This document shows, one piece after another, positions 44,871 to 53,127 of a DNA stretch of 64,000 bases. This DNA is from SIG440 sp045591035. GTDB lineage: Bacteria > Bacillota > Clostridia > Monoglobales > Monoglobaceae. The notes under the pieces are model-generated. The model saw nothing but the letters and a program-made list of their open reading frames with translations, was not told the origin of the DNA and searched no databases. Within the stretch, counting starts at the first letter, position 1; each line of letters opens with the position of its first letter. Location of the stretch: contig JAZNSG010000048.1 in the NCBI GenBank assembly GCA_045591035.1, positions 1 through 64,000 on the forward strand, written 5' to 3'. Position numbers and translations under genes: made by a program.

Positions 44871-46040
44871 ATGAGAAAGATTGGGTGGATAATATTTTTT
44901 GTTTTAATAATATCTTCTAAAAGTGTGTATGCAGAAAGAAAAACATCTGAGCAGTGGATTATAGACGATTACCTGAAAGTTTATGGTGAACCTTTGGAAA
45001 ATGGTTTTAAAAATGCGGCGGGCGAGGTTTTGAATGTTTTGCCCGGATTCTCGGCTGAAGATATGCTTTTAGATGCTGCACAAGGTAAAAATATATTTCA
45101 TCCTAAAGAAATTCTAAGCGGTGTTTTGCGTCTTTTTGTGAGAGAGATACGAAACACAATGAAAATTCTTGTGTTTATTCCGGCTTTGGCAATTTTGTGT
45201 TTGTTTACCTCGAACATGCAGGACGGATTTAAGTCAAAGGGTATATCTTCGGGAGCTTTTTATGTTTGTTATGTAATAATGGCAGGAATTTTGGCAGCGG
45301 CTTTTTTGAATGTTGTAAGTTGTGGGAAAAGTGTAATCCAAAATATTTCAATGTTTATGAGAGTTTTGCTCCCGGTAGTTTTGGCTTCTCTTGCGGCAGG
45401 GGGCGCAGTGATTTCTGCGACGACATATGAGTTTGTCCTTATATGGATAGTTGAAATTACTCAATGGGCAGTGGAATTTTTGTTTATGCCAATGGTTATG
45501 ATTGCTGCAGCTTTGGGTATGGTGAATAATTTATCGTCGGGGCTGAGCGTTGAAAAGCTTACACAGTTCATCAACAAAACCGTCAAGTGGGGACTTGGGA
45601 TAATGCTGACAATGTTTGTTGGAATAACAGGGTTTCAGGGGATTGTGTCGGGAAGTGCTGACGGACTTTCGGTGAAAATAACAAGATTTGCCGCTTCTAA
45701 TCTGATTCCTATGGTTGGCGGAATACTATCCGAAACAGTTGAAACAGTTATGAACTGCAGTGTTGTAATAAAAAATTCCCTTGGGGTATTGGGAATAGTT
45801 ATGGTTGTTTTAGTTGCCGTTATACCAATTTTGAAAATTGCTGCATGCCTGGTGCTTTTCAGGCTGTGCACAGCTTTGATTCAACCAATTTCAGAAGAAA
45901 GGATGGTAAAATGTATGACAGACCTGTCTGATTCGGTTTCGTCAGTATTTTCAATGTCAGTTGCTGTTGTAATTATGTTTATAATTATTCTTACTGTAAT
46001 AATAAATCTTGGGAATTCGGCTTTGTTACTGGGGAGATAG
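44871..46040 (+). CDS. spoIIIAE: Stage III sporulation protein AE
   Basis: 389-aa polytopic protein with a signal peptide (MRKIGWIIFFVLIISSK, ending about VYA) and six or more membrane segments. This is the large channel component of the SpoIIIA complex. The ATG at 44871 follows GAGGTAG. Its 3' end comes just before spoIIIAF. Confidence 0.95.
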   Translation: MRKIGWIIFFVLIISSKSVYAERKTSEQWIIDDYLKVYGEPLENGFKNAAGEVLNVLPGFSAEDMLLDAAQGKNIFHPKEILSGVLRLFVREIRNTMKILVFIPALAILCLFTSNMQDGFKSKGISSGAFYVCYVIMAGILAAAFLNVVSCGKSVIQNISMFMRVLLPVVLASLAAGGAVISATTYEFVLIWIVEITQWAVEFLFMPMVMIAAALGMVNNLSSGLSVEKLTQFINKTVKWGLGIMLTMFVGITGFQGIVSGSADGLSVKITRFAASNLIPMVGGILSETVETVMNCSVVIKNSLGVLGIVMVVLVAVIPILKIAACLVLFRLCTALIQPISEERMVKCMTDLSDSVSSVFSMSVAVVIMFIIILTVIINLGNSALLLGR

Positions 46041-46044
46041 TTTT

Positions 46045-46533
46045 ATGGAGTTTATGAGAGAATGGGTTATGCAGGTTGCAGGAGTAATCATACTTGGAAC
46101 AGTTTGTGACCTGATAATGATAGAGGGCGAGATAAAGAAATATGTAAGACCAATTTTTGGACTTATTTTAATATTATCAATAGTTCGGCCAATCACTGCA
46201 CTTTCATCGGAAAAGTTTGAAAGCTTTCCTTCAGGGTATGACAGGCTAAGCGCTCAAAGAATTACTCAGAATATTGAGAAGAAAGATTTGGAAATTGTTC
46301 GGAGATTATATGTCAAAAAACTTGAGGAAAAGGCGACAGAGGAGCTTAAAACGAAAACAAAAAATGATTTTTCGGTCAGTGTGACTGTGAAAGAGGACAT
46401 GGAAAGCTTTGGAGAAATAAAGAGTATCTGTGTAACAGGCCACAGTGAAAAATTCAAAGATTCAGAAATAAAAAAGATTTTAGCTGAGAAATTTGGAATA
46501 GAAGAAAATCTTGTGAATATTAAGAGTTATTAG
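46045..46533 (+). CDS. spoIIIAF: Stage III sporulation protein AF
   Basis: 162-aa protein with two N-terminal membrane segments (about residues 8-26 and 36-53) and a C-terminal domain (about 90-160) with an alpha/beta ring-building-motif-like fold. The ATG at 46045 follows GGGGAGATAG, 4 nt after the spoIIIAE stop. Confidence 0.92.
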   Translation: MEFMREWVMQVAGVIILGTVCDLIMIEGEIKKYVRPIFGLILILSIVRPITALSSEKFESFPSGYDRLSAQRITQNIEKKDLEIVRRLYVKKLEEKATEELKTKTKNDFSVSVTVKEDMESFGEIKSICVTGHSEKFKDSEIKKILAEKFGIEENLVNIKSY

Positions 46534-46544
46534 GTGGTGAAAAA

Positions 46545-47132
46545 ATGCTGTTTAATTGGCGAAGAAAAGGCCCACAAGTATTTGAGGTTGACCCAGAAGG
46601 AAATTTGAGAAAGCCTGTGAAAAAACAGATGTGGATAATTGTAGCAGTCATAATAGCTGTTTTTGTTATGGCATTTGGTACAGGAAGTGATAAAAGTATA
46701 AAGAAAACAGAGACAGCCTCAATTGATTCAAAAGCTGATTTGAAAAATGATTACATATCAATGGAAGAGCAGCGACTTGAAAATATATTAAAAGAGATTA
46801 AGGGCGCAGGCAGGGTAAAAGCTTTGATTTCAGTTGAATCCTATGGTGAAAAGGTTGTTGGGACAAATAAGAAATCAGAGAACACAAAAAATACTGAAAG
46901 TCAGTCAAGCAGTCTGGTCTCATCTGAAGAAAAAACAGCTATGTATCATGGCACAGAAAAGGGCGAAGAACCGTTTGTCGTTAAAGAAAAATGTCCGATG
47001 CCTTGTGGTGTGTTGATAGTTGCCGAGGGCGGGGGAGATGAATCGGTACGACTTGAAATTTATGAAGCAGTAAAGGCTCTTTATGGTATATCGGGTCACA
47101 GAATTAAGGTTGCAGCAGGGAGTATTGCTTAA
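46545..47132 (+). CDS. spoIIIAG: Stage III sporulation protein AG (ring protein)
   Basis: 195-aa protein with one membrane segment (about residues 28-46) and an outer domain that in Bacillus forms a 30-fold ring in the intermembrane space. The conserved stretch LENILKEIKGAGRVKALISV is present, and the C-terminal part reads CGVLIVAEGGGDESVRLEIY as in other SpoIIIAG proteins. The Ser/Lys-rich insertion at about 105-135 is expected. Confidence 0.94.
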   Translation: MLFNWRRKGPQVFEVDPEGNLRKPVKKQMWIIVAVIIAVFVMAFGTGSDKSIKKTETASIDSKADLKNDYISMEEQRLENILKEIKGAGRVKALISVESYGEKVVGTNKKSENTKNTESQSSSLVSSEEKTAMYHGTEKGEEPFVVKEKCPMPCGVLIVAEGGGDESVRLEIYEAVKALYGISGHRIKVAAGSIA

Positions 47133-47186
47133 AAAACGGGGAAGCCGTCTGCCCCGTGAATATCAGCGGCAGAAAGGGATGATTTT

Positions 47187-47720
47187 ATGAAAAAGTTTTT
47201 TAAAGGGATAAGAGGGAAGCAAATTCTCATATCAGGACTTGCTGTTTTGGTTATGGTGGCAGGTTATTATCGTTGGTCTGTGGAACGGCCCCAGGAGGCG
47301 GTTCCTGTTGTTTCGGAGAAACCGTTAGAGATACCCGGTGAAACAATAGCCGAAGAAAACAGCGGGCCTGAAGATGAATATACTGATTATTTTGCCAGGG
47401 CAAGATATGAAAGGGATTGTGCCCGAAGTGAGGCAGCAGAACTTTTGACGGTTGCATCTTTGGATAATGATGATGAGTCTCAAAAAACCATTGAAAAGCT
47501 TGAGAGTATGGCTCGATATACGGAAAATGAAGCCACTATTGAAAATATGGTAATTGCAAAGGGGTACTCTGACTGTGTTGCTTTTGTGGATGAGAACAGC
47601 GTGAGGGTTGTTGTAAAAAGTGATTCTTTAGAATCAGAGAGCGTTGCTCAAATAAAGGATATTGTAATAGAACAAACCGGAGCAAAAACTACTGAAATAA
47701 AGATTTCAAACAAGAAATAG
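47187..47720 (+). CDS. spoIIIAH: Stage III sporulation protein AH
   Basis: 177-aa protein with one N-terminal membrane segment (about residues 11-27) and an extracytoplasmic domain of the YscJ/FliF type, with helix DYFARARYERDCARSEAAEL and C-terminal VAQIKDIVIEQTGAKTTEIK. In Bacillus it contacts SpoIIQ of the forespore; no spoIIQ gene lies in this window. It ends the operon before a strong terminator. Confidence 0.94.
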   Translation: MKKFFKGIRGKQILISGLAVLVMVAGYYRWSVERPQEAVPVVSEKPLEIPGETIAEENSGPEDEYTDYFARARYERDCARSEAAELLTVASLDNDDESQKTIEKLESMARYTENEATIENMVIAKGYSDCVAFVDENSVRVVVKSDSLESESVAQIKDIVIEQTGAKTTEIKISNKK

Positions 47721-47731
47721 AGTTACACAAC

Positions 47732-47762
47732 AAAACAGAGAGCACATGCTCTCTGTTTTTTT
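47732..47762 (+). terminator. Rho-independent terminator after spoIIIAH
   Basis: AAAACAGAGAGC, ACAT loop, GCTCTCTGTTTT then T residues. It may also serve the converging ROK gene. Confidence 0.9.
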
Positions 47763-47774
47763 ATGTATTGATAT

Positions 47775-48914
47775 TTAAGAGAAAAATTTATCACACATAT
47801 AAGATGCCATTCCTGATAAAAGCTCGGTTTTATCCAAACGAATACATTTTATGGGTACAGACACACCAAAGAAATTATTAATGTTGTTTTTTAACGTACC
47901 TAATGCCTTGTCGGGGATGTAAGGATGCTCGGCATAATACTGAATATTGCAGACGATTGACGTTGGGTTGAAAAGCTTTATGCAATTAAAAAGTCCAATA
48001 GCCAGATAATCAGCAGAAATATCGGCTACCTTTAGTGCGTCTTTGTCTTTAGATATCAAAAGCTCAGAAAAAGTTTCTTCTGAAACGGTCTTTCCTGTGT
48101 AGGAGGAATATAAGTGAAGGGCGTTATTTATACTGCACATAGCATCTAAACAACCGCGACTACCACAAAAGCACGGAACTCCGTTCAGGTCAATAACAGT
48201 ATGACCGATTTCACCAAGAATGTTGTTTCGTATATTGCCGTCAATGTATTGACGCATACCAATTCCGCATTCCATATCAAAAAATACAACATTTTCGTCA
48301 TTTAAGTGATTTGAAGAGTTAAAGTAAATCTGAGCATTCAGGGTGGTTGTATTTTCCACAATAACCGGCAGATTTGTTACAAGCCCGATATGTTCTGCAA
48401 AATTACAATTTTTCCATTTCAATCCTGAAGAAAAAAGCAATTTTTCGTTGTTAACAACAATCCCCGAAAGAAAAACACCTATTCCAAGGAAATTTTCTTC
48501 TCCGTAGGTTGAAATGAGTTCGGATACAGTCTCGTTTATGTAACGTAATCCACTTTCGGGAGTGAGTTCGGATAAACGAACAGACTTTTCAGAACGAAGC
48601 GTTCCGCTCAGATTGGTGCGAAGAATTTTCAAATGCTTTGTGCTGAAATGTATACAAATAAGGTCGCGATAGTCATTGTTAAACGAAAAAAGAAGACTTT
48701 TCCTACCAACACGTTCGACTTCTTCAATACCGCTTTCTATAAGAAGTTTATCCTGAATAAGCTCACCGGTAATGTTTGTGAGAGATGCCGGAGAAAGTCC
48801 CGTGAAATCCTTTGCCTGAAGTTTTGAGGAATTGGGGTTTTTGCGGAAAAAATCAAGAATTTTTGCCCTATTTATTTTTTTAACTAATTGTACGTTGCCA
48901 ACTTCTTTATTCAA
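47775..48914 (-). CDS. ROK-family transcriptional regulator (NagC/XylR type)
   Basis: 379-aa protein. An N-terminal winged helix (about residues 10-65, RAKILDFFRKNPNSS and LSPASLTNITGELI) is fused to a ROK sugar-kinase-like domain. The ROK zinc motif appears as CFCGSRGCLDAMCS, preceded by GEIGHTVIDLNG. The usual DxGGT phosphate loop near residue 85 is replaced by IHFSTKHLK, so it should sense a sugar but not phosphorylate it. The start is TTG at 48914, six bases after GGAGAG. It probably controls nearby sugar genes. Confidence 0.85.
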   Translation of the reverse strand: MNKEVGNVQLVKKINRAKILDFFRKNPNSSKLQAKDFTGLSPASLTNITGELIQDKLLIESGIEEVERVGRKSLLFSFNNDYRDLICIHFSTKHLKILRTNLSGTLRSEKSVRLSELTPESGLRYINETVSELISTYGEENFLGIGVFLSGIVVNNEKLLFSSGLKWKNCNFAEHIGLVTNLPVIVENTTTLNAQIYFNSSNHLNDENVVFFDMECGIGMRQYIDGNIRNNILGEIGHTVIDLNGVPCFCGSRGCLDAMCSINNALHLYSSYTGKTVSEETFSELLISKDKDALKVADISADYLAIGLFNCIKLFNPTSIVCNIQYYAEHPYIPDKALGTLKNNINNFFGVSVPIKCIRLDKTELLSGMASYMCDKFFS

Positions 48915-48948
48915 AAAGAACTCTCCTCTGCATAAATTTATATAATAT

Positions 48949-48977
48949 ATTCTAGCATAAAGATGGATATTTGTCAA
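48949..48977 (-). promoter_or_regulatory. Sigma-A promoter of the ROK regulator
   Basis: On the minus strand, TTGACA at 48972-48977, a 17-bp spacer and TAGAAT at 48949-48954. Confidence 0.65.
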
Positions 48978-49040
48978 AACCAAAAGAATTGTGTCACCGG
49001 AAAGGTTTTTATCCGGTTGGTGTATGAACTTTTTTGAACA

Positions 49041-50072
49041 TTAAAATTTTTCACTATCACAGCGAGAATAGATGGAATCGATTACTCTGTGAGTTAAAAG
49101 GACATCACGTCCGCTTATTGGAACGGGTGTACCGTTTATTATGGAATCCGAAAAAGCTTCGATTTCTTTTGTATACATATTCCCAAATGAAGCCTCAAGG
49201 CGAACCGGTTTTTGTTCATCAAAATTCGCTGAGGAATCACAAAAAACACTATTATCATAGATAAGAATTTCCGCAGTGCCCTTTTCACTTTGACCTAAGG
49301 TGCCTTTTGTAATTATTTTACCTTTTGTTCCGTAAATCTCAAGGGGACATCCCGCTGCAGCGTAGGGTATATTGAAACAACTGTGGATAAATGCTAAAGC
49401 CCCGTTAGACATTTTTAAAATAATCGCCGAAGCGTCTTCGACATCGTATTTAAAAATTTGATTTTCTGCAAAACCCGTACATTCGGCAATTGTAAGACCT
49501 GAAATATATTGAAGAAGGTCAATGCAATGAGCTCCCATATCAATAAGTGCGCCGCCACCTGCTAACTTTTTGTTTTGTCTCCAGTTATCATCTTTCTCGG
49601 GTGCCCAACCGGTGAATTGTGCTCTCATTGATACTATTTCGCCAATTTTCCCACTTGCTATAATGTCATGAATAGCTTGGTGATGGGAGTGGTACCTCAT
49701 CATAAAGCCTATGCTTAGCAAAACATTAGATTTTTCGCAGTGTTCAATAATTTCAAGAGCTTCGGAATAATTAAGTCCAATTGGCTTTTCCAATAAAATG
49801 TGTTTTCCTGCATTTGCAGCAGCAATTGCCTGTTCTTTGTGACAAAAAACAGGAGTTGCTATATAAACAACATCAATTTCATCAAGAGCTAACAGTTCCT
49901 CAATATTATTGAAGGCATATTTTGCGTTATATTTTTCTTTGCAGCGCAGGGCTGCATCAAAGTTTTTGTCCATCACAGCAACAAGCTCTGAGTTTTTTGC
50001 TTGCATCATACCGGGAAGAGTTTTGCGGTCAGCAATACCTCCACAGCCTATAACTCCCCATTTTGCTTTCAT
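49041..50072 (-). CDS. Gfo/Idh/MocA-family NAD(P)-dependent oxidoreductase
   Basis: 343-aa enzyme that oxidises or reduces a sugar or cyclitol. The N-terminal Rossmann motif is WGVIGCGGIADRKT, and the family signature EKPIG (HILLEKPIGLN, about residue 95) carries the lysine used in catalysis. The C-terminal alpha/beta domain starts with GFMMRYHSHHQAI. The likely start is the ATG at 50072, although an in-frame GTG at 50081 is possible. The ribosome site is unclear because a long hairpin lies just upstream. The substrate is unknown. Confidence 0.87.
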   Translation of the reverse strand: MKAKWGVIGCGGIADRKTLPGMMQAKNSELVAVMDKNFDAALRCKEKYNAKYAFNNIEELLALDEIDVVYIATPVFCHKEQAIAAANAGKHILLEKPIGLNYSEALEIIEHCEKSNVLLSIGFMMRYHSHHQAIHDIIASGKIGEIVSMRAQFTGWAPEKDDNWRQNKKLAGGGALIDMGAHCIDLLQYISGLTIAECTGFAENQIFKYDVEDASAIILKMSNGALAFIHSCFNIPYAAAGCPLEIYGTKGKIITKGTLGQSEKGTAEILIYDNSVFCDSSANFDEQKPVRLEASFGNMYTKEIEAFSDSIINGTPVPISGRDVLLTHRVIDSIYSRCDSEKF

Positions 50073-50084
50073 ATGGCTCACACA

Positions 50085-50120
50085 TAATTAAAACTATCCC
50101 GAAAGGGGTAGTTTTAATTA
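50085..50120 (-). terminator. Hairpin between the aldo/keto reductase and Gfo/Idh genes
   Basis: A 16-bp stem (one G-T pair) with a 4-nt loop: TAATTAAAACTATCCC pairs with GGGGTAGTTTTAATTA. The core CTATCCC/GGGGTAG flanked by A and T tracts looks like a bidirectional terminator. An AAAGGAG ribosome-site sequence (50122-50130, minus) sits just before it, 12 to 13 nt before the next start on the other side. Confidence 0.6.
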
Positions 50121-50133
50121 TTTCTCCTTTAAA

Positions 50134-51075
50134 TTATACAATATCAAAATTAAAAATTCTTTTCAGATCCGTTTTTTGGATTTTCAGGTCTGCTCCGCCG
50201 AGGGAGTCCTCAATCTGCTCTATTTTGCTTCCGCCAATCACGGGAAACACCTCCGGAGTTTCAAAGCTTGAAAAAGCACCGGTGATAACCGAGGCGATAC
50301 TTGCGTCGTGCTGTTTAGATAATCCTTTTAATATCTCAAGACGACGGAGGTTTTCTTCACAAAGATAGCGATTCTTTGCTTTGTCGGAAAGTGCACCCTC
50401 CCCATACTTTGCCATCTTGGAGAAAAAGCCCTTTGCCTGTGATGAATATGCCACAACCGGCATATTATTGCTTCTATAAAACTCAAATTCATCGGAGTCC
50501 ATCCCCACAAGACCACCTCTTTCACCAAGGCAATATGCGGGGTTAAACCGAATCTGACTCGCAGAAAATCCCAAGATGCCCTTGCTGTGGGCGTAATCGT
50601 TTGCTTTTTTGATTCGTTGCGATGTCCAGTTGGACGCACCGAATTTGATTATTTTCCCCGATTTTACAAGTCGGTTCATTATATCAATTATTTCTTCGAC
50701 AGGGGTGCTTTCGTCATCCTTGTGTAGCCAGTAAAATTCTATATAGTCCCGCTTCAATGCCTTAAGACTGCTATCGAGATCCGATGATATATCTGCTTCG
50801 TTTATACGAGGGGACTCACCCAAATCCCCCTCATAATATCCACCCTTGGACGAAACTATCATTTCATCTGCTTTCCTTGATAGAAGCCATTCGCCAATAA
50901 TTTCCTCTGCCTTGCCGTTGGCATAAAGCCTTGCGGTGTCAATATGAGTCCCGCCCATTTCACGAAAGCGGTCCATCATCAAAAAAGCGGTTTCTTTGCT
51001 TATTCCGTCCCCGAAATATGCTGTTCCTAAAAGAATTCTTGAACTTTTTCTGCCAAAACAATCAGAATATCTCAT
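50134..51075 (-). CDS. Aldo/keto reductase
   Basis: 313-aa NADPH-dependent oxidoreductase with a TIM-barrel fold. The catalytic tetrad can be read as Asp in THIDTARLYANG, Tyr in the same segment, Lys in VSSKGGYYEG and His in YWLHKDDEST. The C-terminal NADP-binding region ends in FPVIGGSKIEQIEDSL. It has its own minus-strand promoter and lies upstream of the Gfo/Idh gene, so both may act on the same sugar. The substrate is not evident. Confidence 0.88.
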   Translation of the reverse strand: MRYSDCFGRKSSRILLGTAYFGDGISKETAFLMMDRFREMGGTHIDTARLYANGKAEEIIGEWLLSRKADEMIVSSKGGYYEGDLGESPRINEADISSDLDSSLKALKRDYIEFYWLHKDDESTPVEEIIDIMNRLVKSGKIIKFGASNWTSQRIKKANDYAHSKGILGFSASQIRFNPAYCLGERGGLVGMDSDEFEFYRSNNMPVVAYSSQAKGFFSKMAKYGEGALSDKAKNRYLCEENLRRLEILKGLSKQHDASIASVITGAFSSFETPEVFPVIGGSKIEQIEDSLGGADLKIQKTDLKRIFNFDIV

Positions 51076-51104
51076 ATACTCACCTCTGTACTTTTATTAT
51101 TTTC

Positions 51105-51133
51105 AGTATAACATAATCTACAAAAAAATACAA
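51105..51133 (-). promoter_or_regulatory. Sigma-A promoter of the aldo/keto reductase
   Basis: On the minus strand, TTGTAT at 51128-51133, 17 bp, then TATACT at 51105-51110. It is divergent from the trmO promoter. Confidence 0.5.
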
Positions 51134-51164
51134 CAATATGGTTTTAAATGAATACATAAAATTA

Positions 51165-51193
51165 TTTACAAAAAAATGGTATTATGATAAAAT
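51165..51193 (+). promoter_or_regulatory. Sigma-A promoter of trmO
   Basis: TTTACA at 51165-51170, 17 bp, then TAAAAT at 51188-51193. The transcript would begin at about 51200, right at the ribosome site, so the leader is very short. Confidence 0.55.
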
Positions 51194-51213
51194 TAAAAAT
51201 GGAGAGTGATTAT

Positions 51214-51888
51214 ATGGAGCTCAGAAAAATAGCGCAAATAGAAAATAATTTTTCATCTAAATTCGGTGTTCCCAGACAAAGTGGGCTAATCCCGGAAAGT
51301 AAAGGTAAAATAGTATTCGAAGCTGAATATAGTGTTTTTGAAGCGGTACGAGGCCTTGAAAAGTTTTCACACATCTGGGTATTGTGGGGATTTTCTGAGG
51401 TTGATAAGACGGGATGGTCTCCTACGGTAAGGCCGCCCCTTTTGGGTGGAAACAAAAGAATTGGAGTTTTTGCTACCCGTTCACCTTATCGCCCTAATCC
51501 TATAGGAATCTCTGTGCTTAAGCTTGAAGGTATAGAAAAAAACGGGGGTAGTCTTGAACTGATTGTGTCAGGCTGTGATATGATGGATAAAACTCCAATT
51601 TATGACATAAAGCCATACTTGCCGTATGCAGACAGTATAAAAGATGCCATCGGAGGTTTTACCGAGGACCTTGATGAGCGCAGACTTACGGTGGAAATTC
51701 CTGACGAGCTTTTAAATATTATTCCGGAAAATTTAAGGGCAGAGCTTGAGGCTGTGTTGATGGGGGATCCCAGACCTTCATACCAAAACGACCCGAATAG
51801 GATTTACGGAATGGAGTTTGCTGATATGGAGATAAAGTTCTTAGTAGAAAACAAAACATTGATTGTCAAGGATGTAAAAAATTTATAA
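51214..51888 (+). CDS. trmO: tRNA (N6-threonylcarbamoyladenosine37) methyltransferase TrmO/TsaA
   Basis: 224-aa protein of the TsaA/YaeB family, whose Escherichia coli member methylates t6A37 in tRNA-Thr using SAM. The family hallmark TRSPYRPNPIGISVLKLE is present (about residues 88-105), with SVFEAVRGLEKFSHIWVLWG upstream and DMMDKTPIYDIKPYLPYAD downstream. The C-terminal region DPRPSYQNDPNRIYGMEF is also typical. The ATG at 51214 has GGAG nine bases upstream; earlier in-frame ATGs overlap the promoter. Confidence 0.88.
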   Translation: MELRKIAQIENNFSSKFGVPRQSGLIPESKGKIVFEAEYSVFEAVRGLEKFSHIWVLWGFSEVDKTGWSPTVRPPLLGGNKRIGVFATRSPYRPNPIGISVLKLEGIEKNGGSLELIVSGCDMMDKTPIYDIKPYLPYADSIKDAIGGFTEDLDERRLTVEIPDELLNIIPENLRAELEAVLMGDPRPSYQNDPNRIYGMEFADMEIKFLVENKTLIVKDVKNL

Positions 51889-51903
51889 ATTTATGAAAAA
51901 AGA

Positions 51904-51932
51904 TTGTGCAGCAGAAGAAAAAGTGGTATAAT
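51904..51932 (+). promoter_or_regulatory. Sigma-A promoter of ddh
   Basis: TTGTGC at 51904-51909, 17 bp, then TATAAT at 51927-51932. Confidence 0.55.
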
Positions 51933-51971
51933 ATAGGGGAATTAAACCAATTACGAGAGTGGAGGACACGT

Positions 51972-52958
51972 ATGAGTATCAGGATTGGAATTTACGGCTA
52001 TGGAAATTTGGGTCGAGGTGTTGAAAATGCAATAAGACAAAATGACGATATGGAGCTTGTTGGCGTTTTTACAAGAAGAGACCCGAAAACTCTAAAAATA
52101 GATACTGAAGGAGTTGGGGTTTATCATATCGACCAGGCTGCGGAAATGGCAGATTGTATAGACGTTATGATACTTTGTGGCGGGAGTGCCACGGATTTGC
52201 CCGTACAAACTCCTGAATTATCAAAGCATTTTAATGTGGTTGACAGTTTTGACACTCACGCAAGAATACCCGAGCATTTTGAAAATGTTGATACGGTTGC
52301 CAAAAAGAGTGGCAAGGTTGCTGTGATTTCTGTGGGTTGGGACCCGGGAATGTTTTCTATCAGTCGCATGTATTCCTCGGCAATTTTGCCTGACGGAAAG
52401 GACTATACATTTTGGGGAAAGGGCGTCAGCCAGGGACATTCCGATGCAATAAGAAGAATTGATGGGGTGAAGGACGCCAAACAATATACTATCCCCGTTG
52501 AATCGGCTTTGGAAAAGGTTAGAAATGGCGAAAACCCCGAGCTTTCAACACGAGAAAAGCATTTGAGAGAATGCTTTGTTGTGGCAGAGGAAGGGGCGAA
52601 CCTTTCCCGTATAGAAAACGAAATAAAGACTATGCCCAATTATTTTGCGGATTATGATACAACTGTTCATTTTATTTCTGAGGATGAACTCAAACGCAAC
52701 CACAGCGAAATACCTCATGGCGGGTTTGTTTTCAGGAGCGGTCGAACCGGCAAAAATCTTGAGCACAAACATTTAATTGAATACAGCCTGAAGCTTGATT
52801 CAAACCCTGAGTTTACCGCTTCGGTAATAGTTTCGTATGCAAGAGCTGCATATCGTCTTAACAAAGAGGGTATCTGCGGTTGCAAGACTGTGTTTGATAT
52901 AGCCCCCGTTTATTTAAGCGAAAAAACCCCCGAAGAATTGAGAAGAACCCTGCTTTAA
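51972..52958 (+). CDS. ddh: meso-diaminopimelate D-dehydrogenase
   Basis: 328-aa NADPH enzyme that makes meso-diaminopimelate directly from tetrahydrodipicolinate, the one-step branch of lysine synthesis. Visible motifs are the N-terminal dinucleotide site RIGIYGYGNLGRGVENAI, LCGGSATDLPVQ, SVGWDPGMFSISRMY and GKGVSQGHSDAIRRIDGVK, all characteristic of Ddh. The ATG follows GTGGAGG. It is monocistronic between its promoter and a terminator. Together with asd and dapB nearby it supplies peptidoglycan precursor. Confidence 0.95.
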   Translation: MSIRIGIYGYGNLGRGVENAIRQNDDMELVGVFTRRDPKTLKIDTEGVGVYHIDQAAEMADCIDVMILCGGSATDLPVQTPELSKHFNVVDSFDTHARIPEHFENVDTVAKKSGKVAVISVGWDPGMFSISRMYSSAILPDGKDYTFWGKGVSQGHSDAIRRIDGVKDAKQYTIPVESALEKVRNGENPELSTREKHLRECFVVAEEGANLSRIENEIKTMPNYFADYDTTVHFISEDELKRNHSEIPHGGFVFRSGRTGKNLEHKHLIEYSLKLDSNPEFTASVIVSYARAAYRLNKEGICGCKTVFDIAPVYLSEKTPEELRRTLL

Positions 52959-52975
52959 TCAATGAAATGCTTTTG

Positions 52976-53010
52976 AAAGACCTGTTTTATAATAAGGCGG
53001 GTCTTTTTAT
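52976..53010 (+). terminator. Rho-independent terminator after ddh
   Basis: AAAGACCTG pairs with CGGGTCTTT, with a long AT-rich loop and following T residues. Confidence 0.75.
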
Positions 53011-53044
53011 TTTTTTAAAACATAAAATAATAAGCGTTTTTTAC

Positions 53045-53073
53045 TTGACGAAGAGAAATAAGAGTGTTATAAT
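53045..53073 (+). promoter_or_regulatory. Sigma-A promoter of the NAL/DapA-family gene
   Basis: TTGACG at 53045-53050, 17 bp, then TATAAT at 53068-53073. Confidence 0.7.
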
Positions 53074-53127
53074 GAATCAAGTAAAAATATTAAAGCAGTG
53101 TTAAAATAACACGGAAAGGTGATAAAA

